A stretch of 64,000 nucleotides of DNA from Thermopolyspora flexuosa. Its GTDB lineage: Bacteria; Actinomycetota; Actinomycetes; Streptosporangiales; Streptosporangiaceae. The DNA lies in contig NZ_VFPQ01000002.1 in NCBI RefSeq assembly GCF_006716785.1, forward strand, positions 62,001 through 126,000, in the 5' to 3' direction. A model generated the notes under the pieces. It was given only the letters and a program-made list of their open reading frames with translations, was not told the origin of the DNA and made no database searches. Each line of letters opens with the position of its first letter. Position 1 is the stretch's first letter. Position numbers and translations under genes: made by a program. Below are positions 43,372 to 52,360 of the stretch, piece by piece.

Positions 43372-44694
43372 TTAGTCACCTTCTTTATCTTTTGACTCCG
43401 AGGGAAGAGATTTATCTAACACCGCATTCACCCGCTCTGAGACGCTGACACCTCCGCTAGCTAGGGCGATAACTGCAGCTGCTACCAGAGTGATTCGAAC
43501 ACTCTGAGCTGCTTGCTGAGAGTTATCAAAAACGGGGAGTAGCGGCAGGACGAAACCCATACTGGCGAGCACTATTGCTGGCCACAAGCGAGCCGCAAGT
43601 CGACGAACCCTCTCTGCAAGAGTAACCTCTCCCGCCGCCTCCCATAGCTGTTTAATACTACCGTCGCTCCATAACTCGACAATCTTCAGTATCTCGACCG
43701 AGATCTTTTCAAGGTCTGTACCGTTAGAGCTAGCGGCAAGGCTGGCCTTGTGCTTCCGAATCTCATTAGCTAAGCAAACACCGATACGTCGAGCATCTCG
43801 GCGAGCTGTTATGTCCCATAACGGAACCCGTCGAACGGCGAACCGTTCTGCTTCACGGCCCAACCGTTCTAACGCTGCAATAAGAGCCTTGATGTGTCGT
43901 GGATAGGACCACCGTCTGCGCTCGCGGCACCAATGCGACCAGTATGCGACCTCGAGAAGCCCGAGAATAATCCTATCTAGAGGTCCAGGAGCTGAGTGAC
44001 GACGCCTTTCTCGATAATATCTGATACCTATAATTATATTCACCATCAGGACTGCCACTATATGAAATAGCGCGATCAGAAATACCATGTCGGGAGCCCT
44101 GCTCATATCGGGGATATCGAGCAGGGCTCCCGCCATTAAGAGCAGAGATACAGCAAAGAAGAAAAGCAGCATTCTCCAATAGAAGTACATCGAGGAAGGG
44201 GTGTTAAGGTCTAGGTGCGATGTGCAGACATCAACGAAGCGGACGTAAGGTGTCGGAATCATGACGAGCAGCAGCAATGACCCCGCAAATACTAGGGAGG
44301 TCAATATGAGTGCCCCAACGGTCGACGCCTCGCGAAGAAACGTAATCACCATGGCCCCTACCGCCCCGAGTAGCAGGATAACGTAATTTAGGGTTAGCAC
44401 AACGGATGCCGAACCGTGGAAAATGAATTGCTTGTAGACGGCACCTCGCATTGCTGTCGCGAGCAGGCGAAGCCGTATCACTGGGTCGGTCAGCTCTGGC
44501 AGGCCATCTATGTAGCCGATTATCGTCTGCGATTCTCTGCGAACTCTGCCAGCTACTCGTATATACGTCCAATATTTAGAGAATGTTATCTGAGCGCGAA
44601 GCGCATTTATAATTTTCCAGGTATAGGCATGTTTTGATATCATCCAGACTGCCGATCGGATACGTGATAGGTACATAGGTTGATGATGCAACAC
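43372..44694 (-). CDS. low-GC multi-pass membrane protein, AICE cargo
   Basis: A 440-residue protein I do not recognise. An N-terminal basic region is followed by about four membrane helices (about 95-120, 126-150, 168-190, 200-225), a cytoplasmic, Arg-rich helical region (about 230-365) and two further helices near 370-415. The codon use is much richer in A/T than all neighbours (many AGA, ATA, TTA codons), showing recent acquisition. It sits between the element's regulatory genes and attR, where AICE cargo lies. A phage-defence or exclusion role is speculation from position alone. Confidence 0.75.
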   Translation of the reverse strand: MLHHQPMYLSRIRSAVWMISKHAYTWKIINALRAQITFSKYWTYIRVAGRVRRESQTIIGYIDGLPELTDPVIRLRLLATAMRGAVYKQFIFHGSASVVLTLNYVILLLGAVGAMVITFLREASTVGALILTSLVFAGSLLLLVMIPTPYVRFVDVCTSHLDLNTPSSMYFYWRMLLFFFAVSLLLMAGALLDIPDMSRAPDMVFLIALFHIVAVLMVNIIIGIRYYRERRRHSAPGPLDRIILGLLEVAYWSHWCRERRRWSYPRHIKALIAALERLGREAERFAVRRVPLWDITARRDARRIGVCLANEIRKHKASLAASSNGTDLEKISVEILKIVELWSDGSIKQLWEAAGEVTLAERVRRLAARLWPAIVLASMGFVLPLLPVFDNSQQAAQSVRITLVAAAVIALASGGVSVSERVNAVLDKSLPSESKDKEGD

Positions 44695-45079
44695 CGGAAG
44701 GCGACTTGTATCCGAAGATGAGAAGACCCCGACGAGGGGGCTTGGTGCGGCACAGACGCACTACACGCCAGGCACTTCCCTAGAAATTTTTCCTCTCTAC
44801 ATATAAAGGTTTCGGTCGCCCTCTACGCCTCGCTGGTGCCAACGGCGTCGCTGCGATCACATCGTTGGCTCTTCGCAGGTACCACTGTCCGGAAGATCGG
44901 CAGTTTTGAGGAAGACGGGGGCCATGAGGCGGGGCGGGCCGACCGCTCTTGGACAGGTCGCGTCGCGTGATCGCGTGCCATTAGCGTGCCATTAAGAGGG
45001 GTCTGCAGGGGGCAGTCACGGTCGCTTGCGGCTACATGGTCGGGCAGGTCATGGCCTATGACGGCCGTGATCCGGCCGT
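44695..45079. other. right-end region of the AICE with arm-type repeats
   Basis: About 385 bp without a real gene. CGTGCCATTA occurs at 44974-44983 and 44985-44994, the same 10-mer pair with the same 11-bp spacing as at the left end, 85 bp before attR. The leftward ORF 44823-45122 starts inside attR and is not a gene. Confidence 0.6.
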
Positions 45080-45123
45080 TTTGCAAGCAGAGGGTCAGGG
45101 GTTCGAGTCCCCTAAGCTCCACC
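45080..45123 (+). repeat. attR of the AICE and att copy 2
   Basis: Identical over 44 bp to 33377-33420; the flanks differ immediately on both sides. Confidence 0.95.
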
Positions 45124-45128
45124 GGACA

Positions 45129-45210
45129 AAATCCCAGGTCAGCGACACAGCGCTGACCTGGGATTTGATCTTTCCGGAGCTATTCAAGGCTTCCGTGCCC
45201 GTTGTGTGCC
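45129..45210. repeat. left-end-like structure after att copy 2: hairpin plus spaced GTGCC pair
   Basis: AAATCCCAGGTCAGCG (45129-45144) and its complement (45151-45166) form a perfect 16-bp stem with a T-run on the minus strand. GTGCC then occurs at 45195-45199 and 45206-45210, 11 bp apart. This mirrors the hairpin and arm pair at the int end of the AICE and suggests the left end of a second, now int-less element. Confidence 0.5.
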
Positions 45211-45342
45211 CGATGGAGTTTCGAAGGCCTTACGCGTCGCGCTGCCGCGGCCGTTCCGCCTTGGGCCCGGCCGCGGCGTACGCGCGAGCACCTTTGCAGG
45301 TACGAGGCATATGCGGCAGATGGACTAGTGGGCTGCATAAAT

Positions 45343-45376
45343 GAAAGGCGCGGTGTATGCGGGCACCGCGCCTTTC
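45343..45376 (-). terminator. terminator of the secreted repeat-protein pseudogene
   Basis: GAAAGGCGCGGTG (45343-45355) and CACCGCGCCTTTC (45364-45376) form a 13-bp stem 12 bp past the stop codon of the leftward gene, with a T-containing tail on the minus strand. Confidence 0.75.
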
Positions 45377-45387
45377 TTCGGGTCAGG

Positions 45388-46842
45388 TCATGCGGTCGGG
45401 CAAGGCGGAGGAGTGAAGTCGGTGACGATGCCCCTGACGTCGGGGTGAGAGGTCACCCTGATCCGCGCGCGCATAATGCCCGTGTTGGTGTAGGACGAGC
45501 TCTCCAGGCGGTGCGAGACGGTGACGGTGTCCGGCCCGGTGGTCTCGAACGACCCGGGAACCGTGATCTCGCCACCGCTGCCGCTGAGGAACTCCCACTG
45601 GTACTCCACGCGGACCGGGCCGTTCACCTGGATACGGCTGGTGAAGTTGATCGCGGGCCCGTTACCGGGGGTGCAGGCGGAGGTGTCGTAGTTCCGCTGG
45701 AGATTAAGGACCTGGATGCTCAGCGCCTCACAGGTCACCTGCACTTCGGCCGTGTTGGACACGCCGGTGTTGGGCGAGAGGATCTCGATCCACCGCTGCA
45801 CAGGGCCGCTTTCGGTCACCTCCACCGTGTGCGAGACGTTCTTGCTCAGCGCATCGCCCTCGGCGAAGGTCAGCGTCTCGGTGGGGCCCTGGAAGCCCGG
45901 ACCGGCCCAGCGGTACTGCACGGCCGTACCGCCGGCGTTGATCCGGTCGACGGTCACGGTGCCGGTGAACACGCGGGTGATCGGAGGGCAGGCGCCCGTG
46001 TAGTTCTCCGGAGCCGTCACCGAGGCCGTCGCCTCGACCGGAGGCGGCGGAGGGGGTTCCTCCTTCTCACACGTCACCGTGTAGCCGTCACGGCCGGAAA
46101 CGCCATGGCGCGGGGAGACGATGTCCAAGGTCACCCAGCCCTTGTGGCTCTTGTCCGGTTTGAAGGTGTAGGAGACCTTCTTGTCGCGGACGACCTTGAC
46201 CTTGCCCGTGTCGACGACCTTGCCGTTGTGCACCCACCGGTACGTCACCACGGTGGGGCGGAAGGTCTTGATCACGCCCTTGGCCGTGACGCCGCGCGAC
46301 GGGGGCACACACCGGTGTAGTCAGGCACATGGACAAACGCCTTGACGAACGCCGGTATCTTCCCGTGTCCCGGCTTGCCCGGTCCGGGCCTGCCCGGCGC
46401 AGGCTTCACCGGGCGGCGGCAGGACACCTCAAAGTACGCCTTCTTCGTCGTCACCTTGCGCGGCGACAACAGCTGCAGGGCCTGCCAGCCCTTGACGCTC
46501 TTCGTGAAGGTCGCCTTCTCCGCCACGGTGACGGTCTTGACGCCCCGGCCCTTGACGGTCCGGGTCTTGACCGCGCTCCTGGAACCGTCACCGCGCAGCC
46601 AGCGGTAGGCGACGGTGGCCTTGCCGCGAACCTTCAGACGCACCTTCGCCGAGAAGGTGACCGTGACCGGGCACTTGCCGACGTGTCCGTGGGGTGACGC
46701 CGTGGGTGTGCTCACCGACACGGACGGCTTCTTGACCGGAGCGCCGGCCGCGGCTGCGGGGGTGGCCACAAGACCCGACCCCCACGGCGGTCAGCGCGGC
46801 GGCGCCGACAGCGGCGAGCCGGGCTAAGCCTCTGGAGAACAT
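45388..46842 (-). pseudogene. secreted protein with four Ig-like repeats, two frameshifts
   Basis: Read leftward, the gene starts MFSRGLARLAAVGAAALTAVG, a good signal peptide. One extra base in a five-C run (plus strand 46779-46783) breaks the frame; without it the reading continues to VATPAAAAGAPVKKP. The body is in frame to about 46306, where one base missing from a G run (46301-46305) shifts it again, and it then continues to 45388. Four repeats of about 90-100 residues share the pattern TG-x-CPP, Y-x-W and a closing V-x-C (VAYRW, VTYRW, VQYRW, VEYQW). Joined, it would be about 484 residues, an exported repeat protein of unknown role. Sequencing error in homopolymers is the alternative. 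Confidence 0.7.
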
Positions 46843-47590
46843 GAGGGTGAGACTCCGTTCAGAAAGGTGTTCTGTGGATCGAGGCGGTTGCCGTATGAGT
46901 GGAACTCACATCAATACCGCGAAGCCTCAGCAATGCATTTTGGCCTAAATGCTGCGCTCATAGAAGTTCCAAAACAGAGTTTCGAATCCGCCTCATCGCG
47001 TCAACGGAGTCACACCAGACCGCCCTCGCCGGGGAGAACCCGGACGAAAACGCCTGAACGGCGAAGCGTCCGACCGACCGCCGGCGCACGCGACCATGCA
47101 CGGCCAGGTCTTGACCCGCACCGGTTGCCCCATGGTGTACGCCTGCCTACCAGGGCCATGTCCCCTCCGACCCGCACGTCGCCCGCGATCGGGCGCCGCA
47201 GGACCCCAAACACTCGTCGGAGCCCTCAATGACGTGCTCGACCCTTGAACAGGCAGGACTCGTCGAGCCGGTCGCCGCCCTCCGGGCCTGTCTGCAAGGG
47301 CATGACATTGGCCGCCACAGCGACCCACGCCGCTCCGTCTCAGGCGTTCCGCTATCTTTTTGAAAGCTTGAAGTCACATGATCATGAGGTCTGCGGCGGG
47401 CCATCGGGATTCCGGCACTACCGCAGGTTCCTGCGAAACTCGCCGCTCAGCCCGGGGACAGAGCACCTGTCACCTGCTGCTTTACCCTCGGCGCGTCATC
47501 GTCGCCCGTCGTGCGCGCCCGGTCAGCCGGAAACCCCGAGCGCGTGCCGGGCATTCGCGGTGGAGTTCTTCGCGCATCCGCCCAGGCCGG
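46843..47590. other. decayed intergenic region
   Basis: About 750 bp with lower GC in the first 150 bp. ORFs in all frames are short and without family look. It probably includes the promoter of the secreted repeat protein; otherwise nothing can be recognised. Confidence 0.4.
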
Positions 47591-47864
47591 TCAACGGCGC
47601 ACCCGATAGCGCAGGTGAAGCACCCGGTTGCCGCGGATCACCACGTCGGGGTCCTCCAGCAGGTGCTGCGCGTCGACCGACCCGAAGAAGCGCTTGCCAA
47701 ATCCGAACACGACGGGTACGACGTCCATGCGCACCTCGTCGACCAGGCCCGCGGCGAGCACCTGCCCGCCGACGTCGCCCGCGGTGACCTCTACCAGGCG
47801 GTCACCGGCGAGCTCCTGCGCCTTGGCCACGGCCGCCTCGATGCCGTTGACGAAGTGGAACGGC
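47591..47864 (-). pseudogene. C-terminal fragment of a RibD-type dihydrofolate reductase-like protein
   Basis: The last 90 or so residues of a RibD C-terminal-domain reductase are readable: FHFVNGIEAAVAKAQELAG, then VTAGDVGGQVLAAGLVDEVR, VVPVVFGFGKRFFG and LHLRYRVRR at the stop. Intact members have about 190 residues, so the N-terminal half with the NADPH-binding start is gone. The upstream end abuts an unrelated AraC-type fragment in another frame, so a deletion fused two genes. Confidence 0.72.
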
Positions 47865-47970
47865 GCCGGGGCAGCGTGAGCCGGGCGTACGGCGGCGCGC
47901 CCGCCAGGTAGTAAAGGTCGTCGATCAGCCCGTCCAGCGGTGGCCGCGGCGCTCGGGACACGTACTCCAC
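47865..47970 (-). pseudogene. N-terminal fragment of an AraC-type regulator
   Basis: A 34-residue stretch from GTG 47970, MEYVSRAPRPPLDGLIDD then LYYLAGAPPYARLTLP, matches the N-terminal start seen in actinomycete AraC-family regulators. It ends at about 47869, where the frame runs into the RibD-type fragment. The DNA-binding domain is missing. The family call rests on the short N-terminal pattern only. Confidence 0.5.
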
Positions 47971-48104
47971 GCCCTCAGCATCGCCGATCCGACCCCCCGT
48001 GTGCCCAGACCGTCAGGGCCAGGGGCGGCGGCCGGACGGTGGCGGGAACGGGTCGGCCCCGCGAACGAGCCGCGAGGCCGACGCGGTGCGCGTGTGCGCC
48101 GGGG

Positions 48105-49184
48105 TCATGGCTTCCAGTCGCCGATCAGCCTCACGTTGTTCTTCCCGCTGACCTTGGTGTTCCGGTGGACGCCGGTGAAGGACGTGGTGGCTTCGAGACG
48201 GCCGCCCGAGCCCTGGGTGATCTCCTGCTTGCGGGGGCCCACCACGGTGACGGTGAGCTTCGTGCCGAGCGCGGGGATGCCGATGCGCCAGCGGGTCGGG
48301 TACCGGTCACCGCTCACGGAGCTCGTGTAGAAGCGGTCCGCGCGCCTGGCGAGCGGCTCGACCGCCACCACCTCGTGGGTGCCGTCGCGGCGTACCACGG
48401 TGGCCCAGGAGTTCTCGCCGTGGATGGAGACGGCGTCCCAGACGGCCAGGGAGTCGCCGTTGGGCATGTTGAAGTTCATCCACGTCCACCGCCACCGGAG
48501 GTTCGGGTCGTCCGGGATCACGCCCCACTGGCGGTCGAGCCAGGAGCGGCCGGTCACGCGCCGCGCCTTGCCGTCGATGACGAGGGTGCCGGTGGTCTGC
48601 ATGTCCGGGAAGGCGTACTCGTGGTTGGTGCGGCCGAAGAGCGGAAACGCGCCGACGCCGCCGTAGTGGAGGACCGGTCCCCGCGCCCGGGCGGTCACGT
48701 TGAAGGAGCCCCACGGCACGGTGATCGACACGTTCATCCGCCGGGCGTCGCCGGTCCACTTCAGGCCCGGCGCCGTGATCTCGAAGCCGGTCGTGCTCCA
48801 CCGGTAGTCACCCGGGTCGACGACGATCGCTTCGTTCTTGTACCAGCCGGTGGTCACGTTGGTGACGGCGAAGGACACGATCCGCGGTTGCGCATTGTGC
48901 GCGCTGACGGTCTGCACCACCACCCCGATGTCCTGGCCGCCGGCCTTCACGCGGCTGCTGAAGTAGATGTTGTCGGTCCAGCGGCCCTCCGGCTCGGGGG
49001 TCTGCGCGGCCAGATCCGCCTCGGGATCGACCATGGTCGGGGCCCCCTTGGCCGAGGTGGTCGCGGCGGGCCTCGGGTGGGTCGTGTCGGCGACGGCCGC
49101 CCGGCCGCCGGTCGTCATGATGGTGGTGAGCAGCGCCGTCAGGGCGGCGGCGGTGCTCAGTTTGAGGACTGTGGTTTTCCGCAA
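48105..49184 (-). CDS. secreted AttH/CrtC-like lipocalin-fold protein
   Basis: A 359-residue exported protein. A signal peptide is seen after the TTG start at 49184 (LRKTTVLKLSTAAALTALLTT, first residue read as Met), preceded by GGGAGG. The mature part has the double-lipocalin pattern of the AttH/CrtC (carotenoid 1,2-hydratase-like) family: GVGAFPLFGRTNHEYAFP, ARRVTGRSWLDRQWG, WRWTWMNFNMPNGDSLAVW and a C-terminal GDWKP. Enzyme activity is not assured; many relatives are uncharacterised secreted proteins. The in-frame extension to 49283 is less likely. Confidence 0.78.
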   Translation of the reverse strand: MRKTTVLKLSTAAALTALLTTIMTTGGRAAVADTTHPRPAATTSAKGAPTMVDPEADLAAQTPEPEGRWTDNIYFSSRVKAGGQDIGVVVQTVSAHNAQPRIVSFAVTNVTTGWYKNEAIVVDPGDYRWSTTGFEITAPGLKWTGDARRMNVSITVPWGSFNVTARARGPVLHYGGVGAFPLFGRTNHEYAFPDMQTTGTLVIDGKARRVTGRSWLDRQWGVIPDDPNLRWRWTWMNFNMPNGDSLAVWDAVSIHGENSWATVVRRDGTHEVVAVEPLARRADRFYTSSVSGDRYPTRWRIGIPALGTKLTVTVVGPRKQEITQGSGGRLEATTSFTGVHRNTKVSGKNNVRLIGDWKP

Positions 49185-50032
49185 TGCGGCCTCCCAGGGC
49201 AATAGGCGAGGATTGACCGGCGCCGCAACAGCCGTGCAGGCGTAGCGCGGCGTCCTATCGTCGTGTGGAGATTTCCTGAGCACCGCCGGGCATGGCGATC
49301 AACCCGGCATGGAATCGATTCCAGGGCGTCAGGTGATCACAGGTTTCGCCGCGCTGACGGCACCCGGACACGAGTTTCACGCACGCCGTTGTACGTGAAA
49401 TCTCCCGCCGGTTTCAGCGGCGTCCGGCCGACATCGGCTCCGGCACCAGGAAACGAGCACGGGCCGGCGGTAGCCCGGCGACGGCACGCATTGATCTCCC
49501 CCGAGACGATCAAAGTTGGTATTCCCAACTATCTATGGACATGACTCGGGTGTCAAGTCGGCCGCGAGCGGCGCGCCAGGGCATGGCGCAATGTGCCGAA
49601 GGAGGCGACAGGCCTCGCAGACCCGGAGGTCGTACGGGTGTGTCAGGGTGCGACAGGGGCCTCCGCCGTATGGCGGTCAGGATTTTCCGACCTCGGCACC
49701 GACGGAATCGACAGCCTCCTGCGAGGCGACCTCCGAGGACGCCTCCACGGTTGTGGACGGCTTCCAAGCGCATTCGGCTGGAACGTTTTCGGTTCGAGCA
49801 GCACGGCAAGCAGGCGATGAGCACCGCGATTCAGGATCACGCGTTTCCCGGTTCGCCGACTCGCCCAAATCCCTCCCCTGAGGGATTGCAAGCAAGCATC
49901 TGCACGATATTTCGCCGATCGCGCCGTCGCCGACCCAAGAAATGGGAACAGATGAGAAGCGGGGAATCAGGGGGGAGCACGATTGGTGCGCTGAACCGCG
50001 GCTTCCCAGGTCAACGGAGATCGGAATGCGTA
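49185..50032. other. long non-coding, probably decayed segment
   Basis: About 850 bp in which ORFs are short and unrecognisable. One palindrome, AGTTGG-TATTC-CCAACT (49514-49530), looks like an operator of a lost gene. Confidence 0.4.
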
Positions 50033-50132
50033 TTTGCAAGCCGATGCTTAGGGTTTCGAGTCCCTAAGCTCCACCGGCGAGAACGCACCGAGCCCGGCCA
50101 TTGACCGGCGTTCGTGCCGTTGCGGTGCCTTT
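50033..50132 (+). repeat. third, degenerate att copy with hairpin and arm pair
   Basis: 50033-50075 matches the 44-bp att repeat at both ends (TTTGCAAGC; GAGTCC-CTAAGCTCCACC) with a diverged centre and one missing base. It is followed by GAACGC/GCGTTC (50081-50086, 50108-50113) and by CGTGCCGTTG / CGGTGCCTTT, whose GTGCC cores (50114, 50125) are again 11 bp apart. This is a remnant of the int end of a related element. Confidence 0.65.
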
Positions 50133-50183
50133 GGCCGATCGGGCCCGGCGATCTCGGCGTCCCGCTGGTCCCGCTGCTCGGGA

Positions 50184-51077
50184 TCAGCGCACGCCGAGCA
50201 CGTCGAGGGGATCCTTGGCCAGCCGCTCGCTGACCTCTTTCGCCGTTTCGATGAGGCCGGCCAGTGCGGGGGACTGCACGCCGGCGGGCCAGGCGAGGAG
50301 GGTTGTGGCCAAGGGGGCGTCGGTGACCGGGACCGCGACGTGTTCCGGCCACTGCCAGGCGCGGCTGGAGGCCGGGATGACCAGCAGCGTCCGCCCGAGG
50401 GCGACGAGTTGCGCGAGCTGGGACTGGCTGCGTACCTCGGGCCCAGGGCCGGGCGGATAGGTGAAGTCGTGGCGCGGCCACCGGGCCATCGGCAGGTCGG
50501 GGACGTTGCTCACCTCCGCCATGGTCAGGGTGGAGCGCCGAGCGAGCGGATGCGACCTCGGCAGGATCGCGACCTGGCCCTCCGTCAGGATCTCGACGCT
50601 CTCGAGCCCGGTCATCAGGTCGAACGGCGCGTGCATGATCGCCACGTCGGCCTGGCCGTTGAGCAGCAGTCCCCGCTGCTCGCCGATCTCACACAGCAGT
50701 ACGTCGATCTCGACGGCCCCCGGCCGCGCGGCATACGCGTCGAGCAGCTCCTTCAGCAGCGCGTGGGAGGCGCCCGCCTTCGTGGTGAGCACCAGAGTGG
50801 GCTTGGCCATCGCGGCGCGGCGGGTACGGCGTACGGCCGCGTCGACCGCGTCGAGCGCGCGCCGGGCCTCCTTCAGGAGGGTCTCGCCCGCCGGAGTGAG
50901 CGAGACGCCCCGGTTGTCGCGGTTCAGGAGCTGGACTCCCAGGCGGCGCTCGAGCCGGCGGATGGCCCGGGACAGCGGCGGCTGGGCCATCTGCAGACGC
51001 TCGGCGGCGCGGCCGAAGTGGAGTTCCTCGGCCACCGCCACGAAGTACCGCAATTCGCGAGTTTCCAGACCGTCCAC
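50184..51077 (-). CDS. LysR-family transcriptional regulator
   Basis: A 297-residue LTTR. The N-terminal winged helix-turn-helix (about 1-62) begins METRELRYFVAVAEELHFGRAAERL-like with TRELRYFVAVAEELHFG visible, and a type-2 periplasmic-binding-protein-like effector domain follows (about 90-290). It is divergent from the frameshifted aldo/keto reductase with 154 bp between starts, the usual LysR-target arrangement. The effector is unknown. Confidence 0.9.
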   Translation of the reverse strand: MDGLETRELRYFVAVAEELHFGRAAERLQMAQPPLSRAIRRLERRLGVQLLNRDNRGVSLTPAGETLLKEARRALDAVDAAVRRTRRAAMAKPTLVLTTKAGASHALLKELLDAYAARPGAVEIDVLLCEIGEQRGLLLNGQADVAIMHAPFDLMTGLESVEILTEGQVAILPRSHPLARRSTLTMAEVSNVPDLPMARWPRHDFTYPPGPGPEVRSQSQLAQLVALGRTLLVIPASSRAWQWPEHVAVPVTDAPLATTLLAWPAGVQSPALAGLIETAKEVSERLAKDPLDVLGVR

Positions 51078-51231
51078 GCCCGCAGACTACCTGCGATACC
51101 GCTGCGGTATCGGCCGAGATCCAGCCGGTCTTGGACAGCCTCGGAGCGTCGTCCGCACCATTTCTGCAGACGGCAGGCGAGCACAAGGCCGTCTGCCGCT
51201 TTTCTCTGTTTGTGGAAATGGGTGAAAGAAC

Positions 51232-52106
51232 GTGAGCAGTGCCACTCCTTCCCTGCCCGGCGGTACCTGGACCCTGGGCGACCTGACCGTCACGCGATTC
51301 GGCTACGGCGCCATGCGGCTCACAGGGCCGGGGGTGATGGGTCCGCCCGCCGACCGTGACGAGGCCCTCGCCGTCCTCCGCGAGGTCCGCAACCTGGGGA
51401 TCACGCACATCGACACCGCGGACGTGTACGGCCGCACGTCGCGAACGAGCTCATCCGCGAGGCGCTGCAGCCGTACGGCTCGCTGCTCGTGGCCACGAAG
51501 GTCGGGGCGGTCCGTGACGAGCAGGGCGGCTGGCCGCCGGCCCGCGAGCCCGACCAGCTGCGCCGGCAGGTCGAGGACAACCTCAAGACCCTCGGGGTGG
51601 ACCGGCTGGACCTGGTCTACCTGCGCCTCGGCGACGCCACCGGGCCGCAGCCCGGCTCGATCGCCCGGGCCTTCGAGACGCTCGTCGAGCTGCAGCGGCA
51701 GGGCGTGATCCGGCACCTCGGGGTGAGCAACGCGACGCCGGAGCAGGTCGCAGAGGCCCAGTCGATCGGGCGGATCGTGGCCGTGCAGAACCTGTACAAC
51801 CTCGCCATCCGCTTCGACGACGAGCTCATCGACCGGCTCGCCGCCGAGAACGTCGCCTACGTGCCCTTCTTCCCGCTCGGCGGGTTCACCCCGCTGCAGT
51901 CCGAGGCGCTTTCCGCGGTGGCGAAGCGGCTGAACAGCACGCCGTTCAGCGTCGCGCTGGCGTGGCTGCTGCACCGCTCGCCGAACATCCTGCTGATCCC
52001 GGGGACCTCGCGCGTGCAGCACCTGCGGGAGAACGTGACCGGTGCCGCCCTTTCGCTCAGCGACGAGGACCTCGCCGAACTGGACAAGATCGGCCGTCAG
52101 GGCTGA
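51232..52106 (+). pseudogene. aldo/keto reductase with one frameshift
   Basis: The frame from GTG 51232 carries the AKR N-terminus ([18 protein letters not shown], then HIDTADVYG with the catalytic Asp and Tyr). At about 51432 the frame shifts; one C missing from GGCCG accounts for it. The rest is in another frame to 52106: [38 protein letters not shown] and a complete C-terminus. Restored, it would be about 291 residues, a normal NADPH-dependent AKR. As it stands the product is broken unless this is a sequencing error. Confidence 0.78.
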
Positions 52107-52198
52107 GGGACAGGTCACGGCCCGCGGCGGCCATGACCCGAAGGATATACCGGCAAAAGCGCCAAGGGTTCGATCCGCCAATCCCCACCCCAGGTGAG

Positions 52199-52230
52199 AG
52201 GCCACTTCCGGTCACCGGAAGTGGCCTTTT
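52199..52230 (+). terminator. intrinsic terminator with tRNA-3'-end-like sequence ahead
   Basis: AGGCCACTTCCGGT (52199-52212) pairs with ACCGGAAGTGGCCT (52214-52227), followed by TTTT. Just before it, GGGTTCGATCC and CCCCACCCCA (about 52166-52192) look like a decayed T arm and 3' end of a tRNA. A partial second copy of the stem sequence (AGGCCACTTCCG) is at about 52294-52305. Confidence 0.7.
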
Positions 52231-52360
52231 GACCCCGGGGAACAGGGCACACGACACATGCTCAGCCGCTCGCTCCGGCTACCGGCGGCGAAAGGCCACT
52301 TCCGAGATCTGGGATCGGCCATTTTGCCGCTCCGTACGGTAGCGGACCACGGCTCCGGCG

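Larger units (their letters stand above)
33377..45123. mobile_element. actinomycete integrative and conjugative element (AICE, pSAM2 type)
   Basis: An 11.7-kb element bounded by identical 44-bp repeats, one being the 3' half of tRNA-Ala. Modules in order: int and xis at the left end, RepSA-like initiator, TraSA-like FtsK translocase, Pra-like activator, KorSA-like repressor with operators, two small unknown genes, XRE-TPR regulator, CutA, NUDIX, a structured non-coding segment, and a low-GC membrane-protein cargo next to attR. Everything needed for excision, rolling-circle replication and conjugation in such elements is intact, so it may be active. Confidence 0.93.

Noticed and set aside
44823-45122. 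Leftward ORF starting MELRGLEPLTLCLQN
   Set aside because: Its start is the antisense of the att/tRNA 3' half; such ORFs arise wherever a tRNA end is duplicated and have no coding look beyond it.
45388-46308. A separate gene starting at GTG 46308
   Set aside because: It begins in the middle of a repeat unit and continues the upstream ORF after a one-base shift; it is the rest of the same broken gene.
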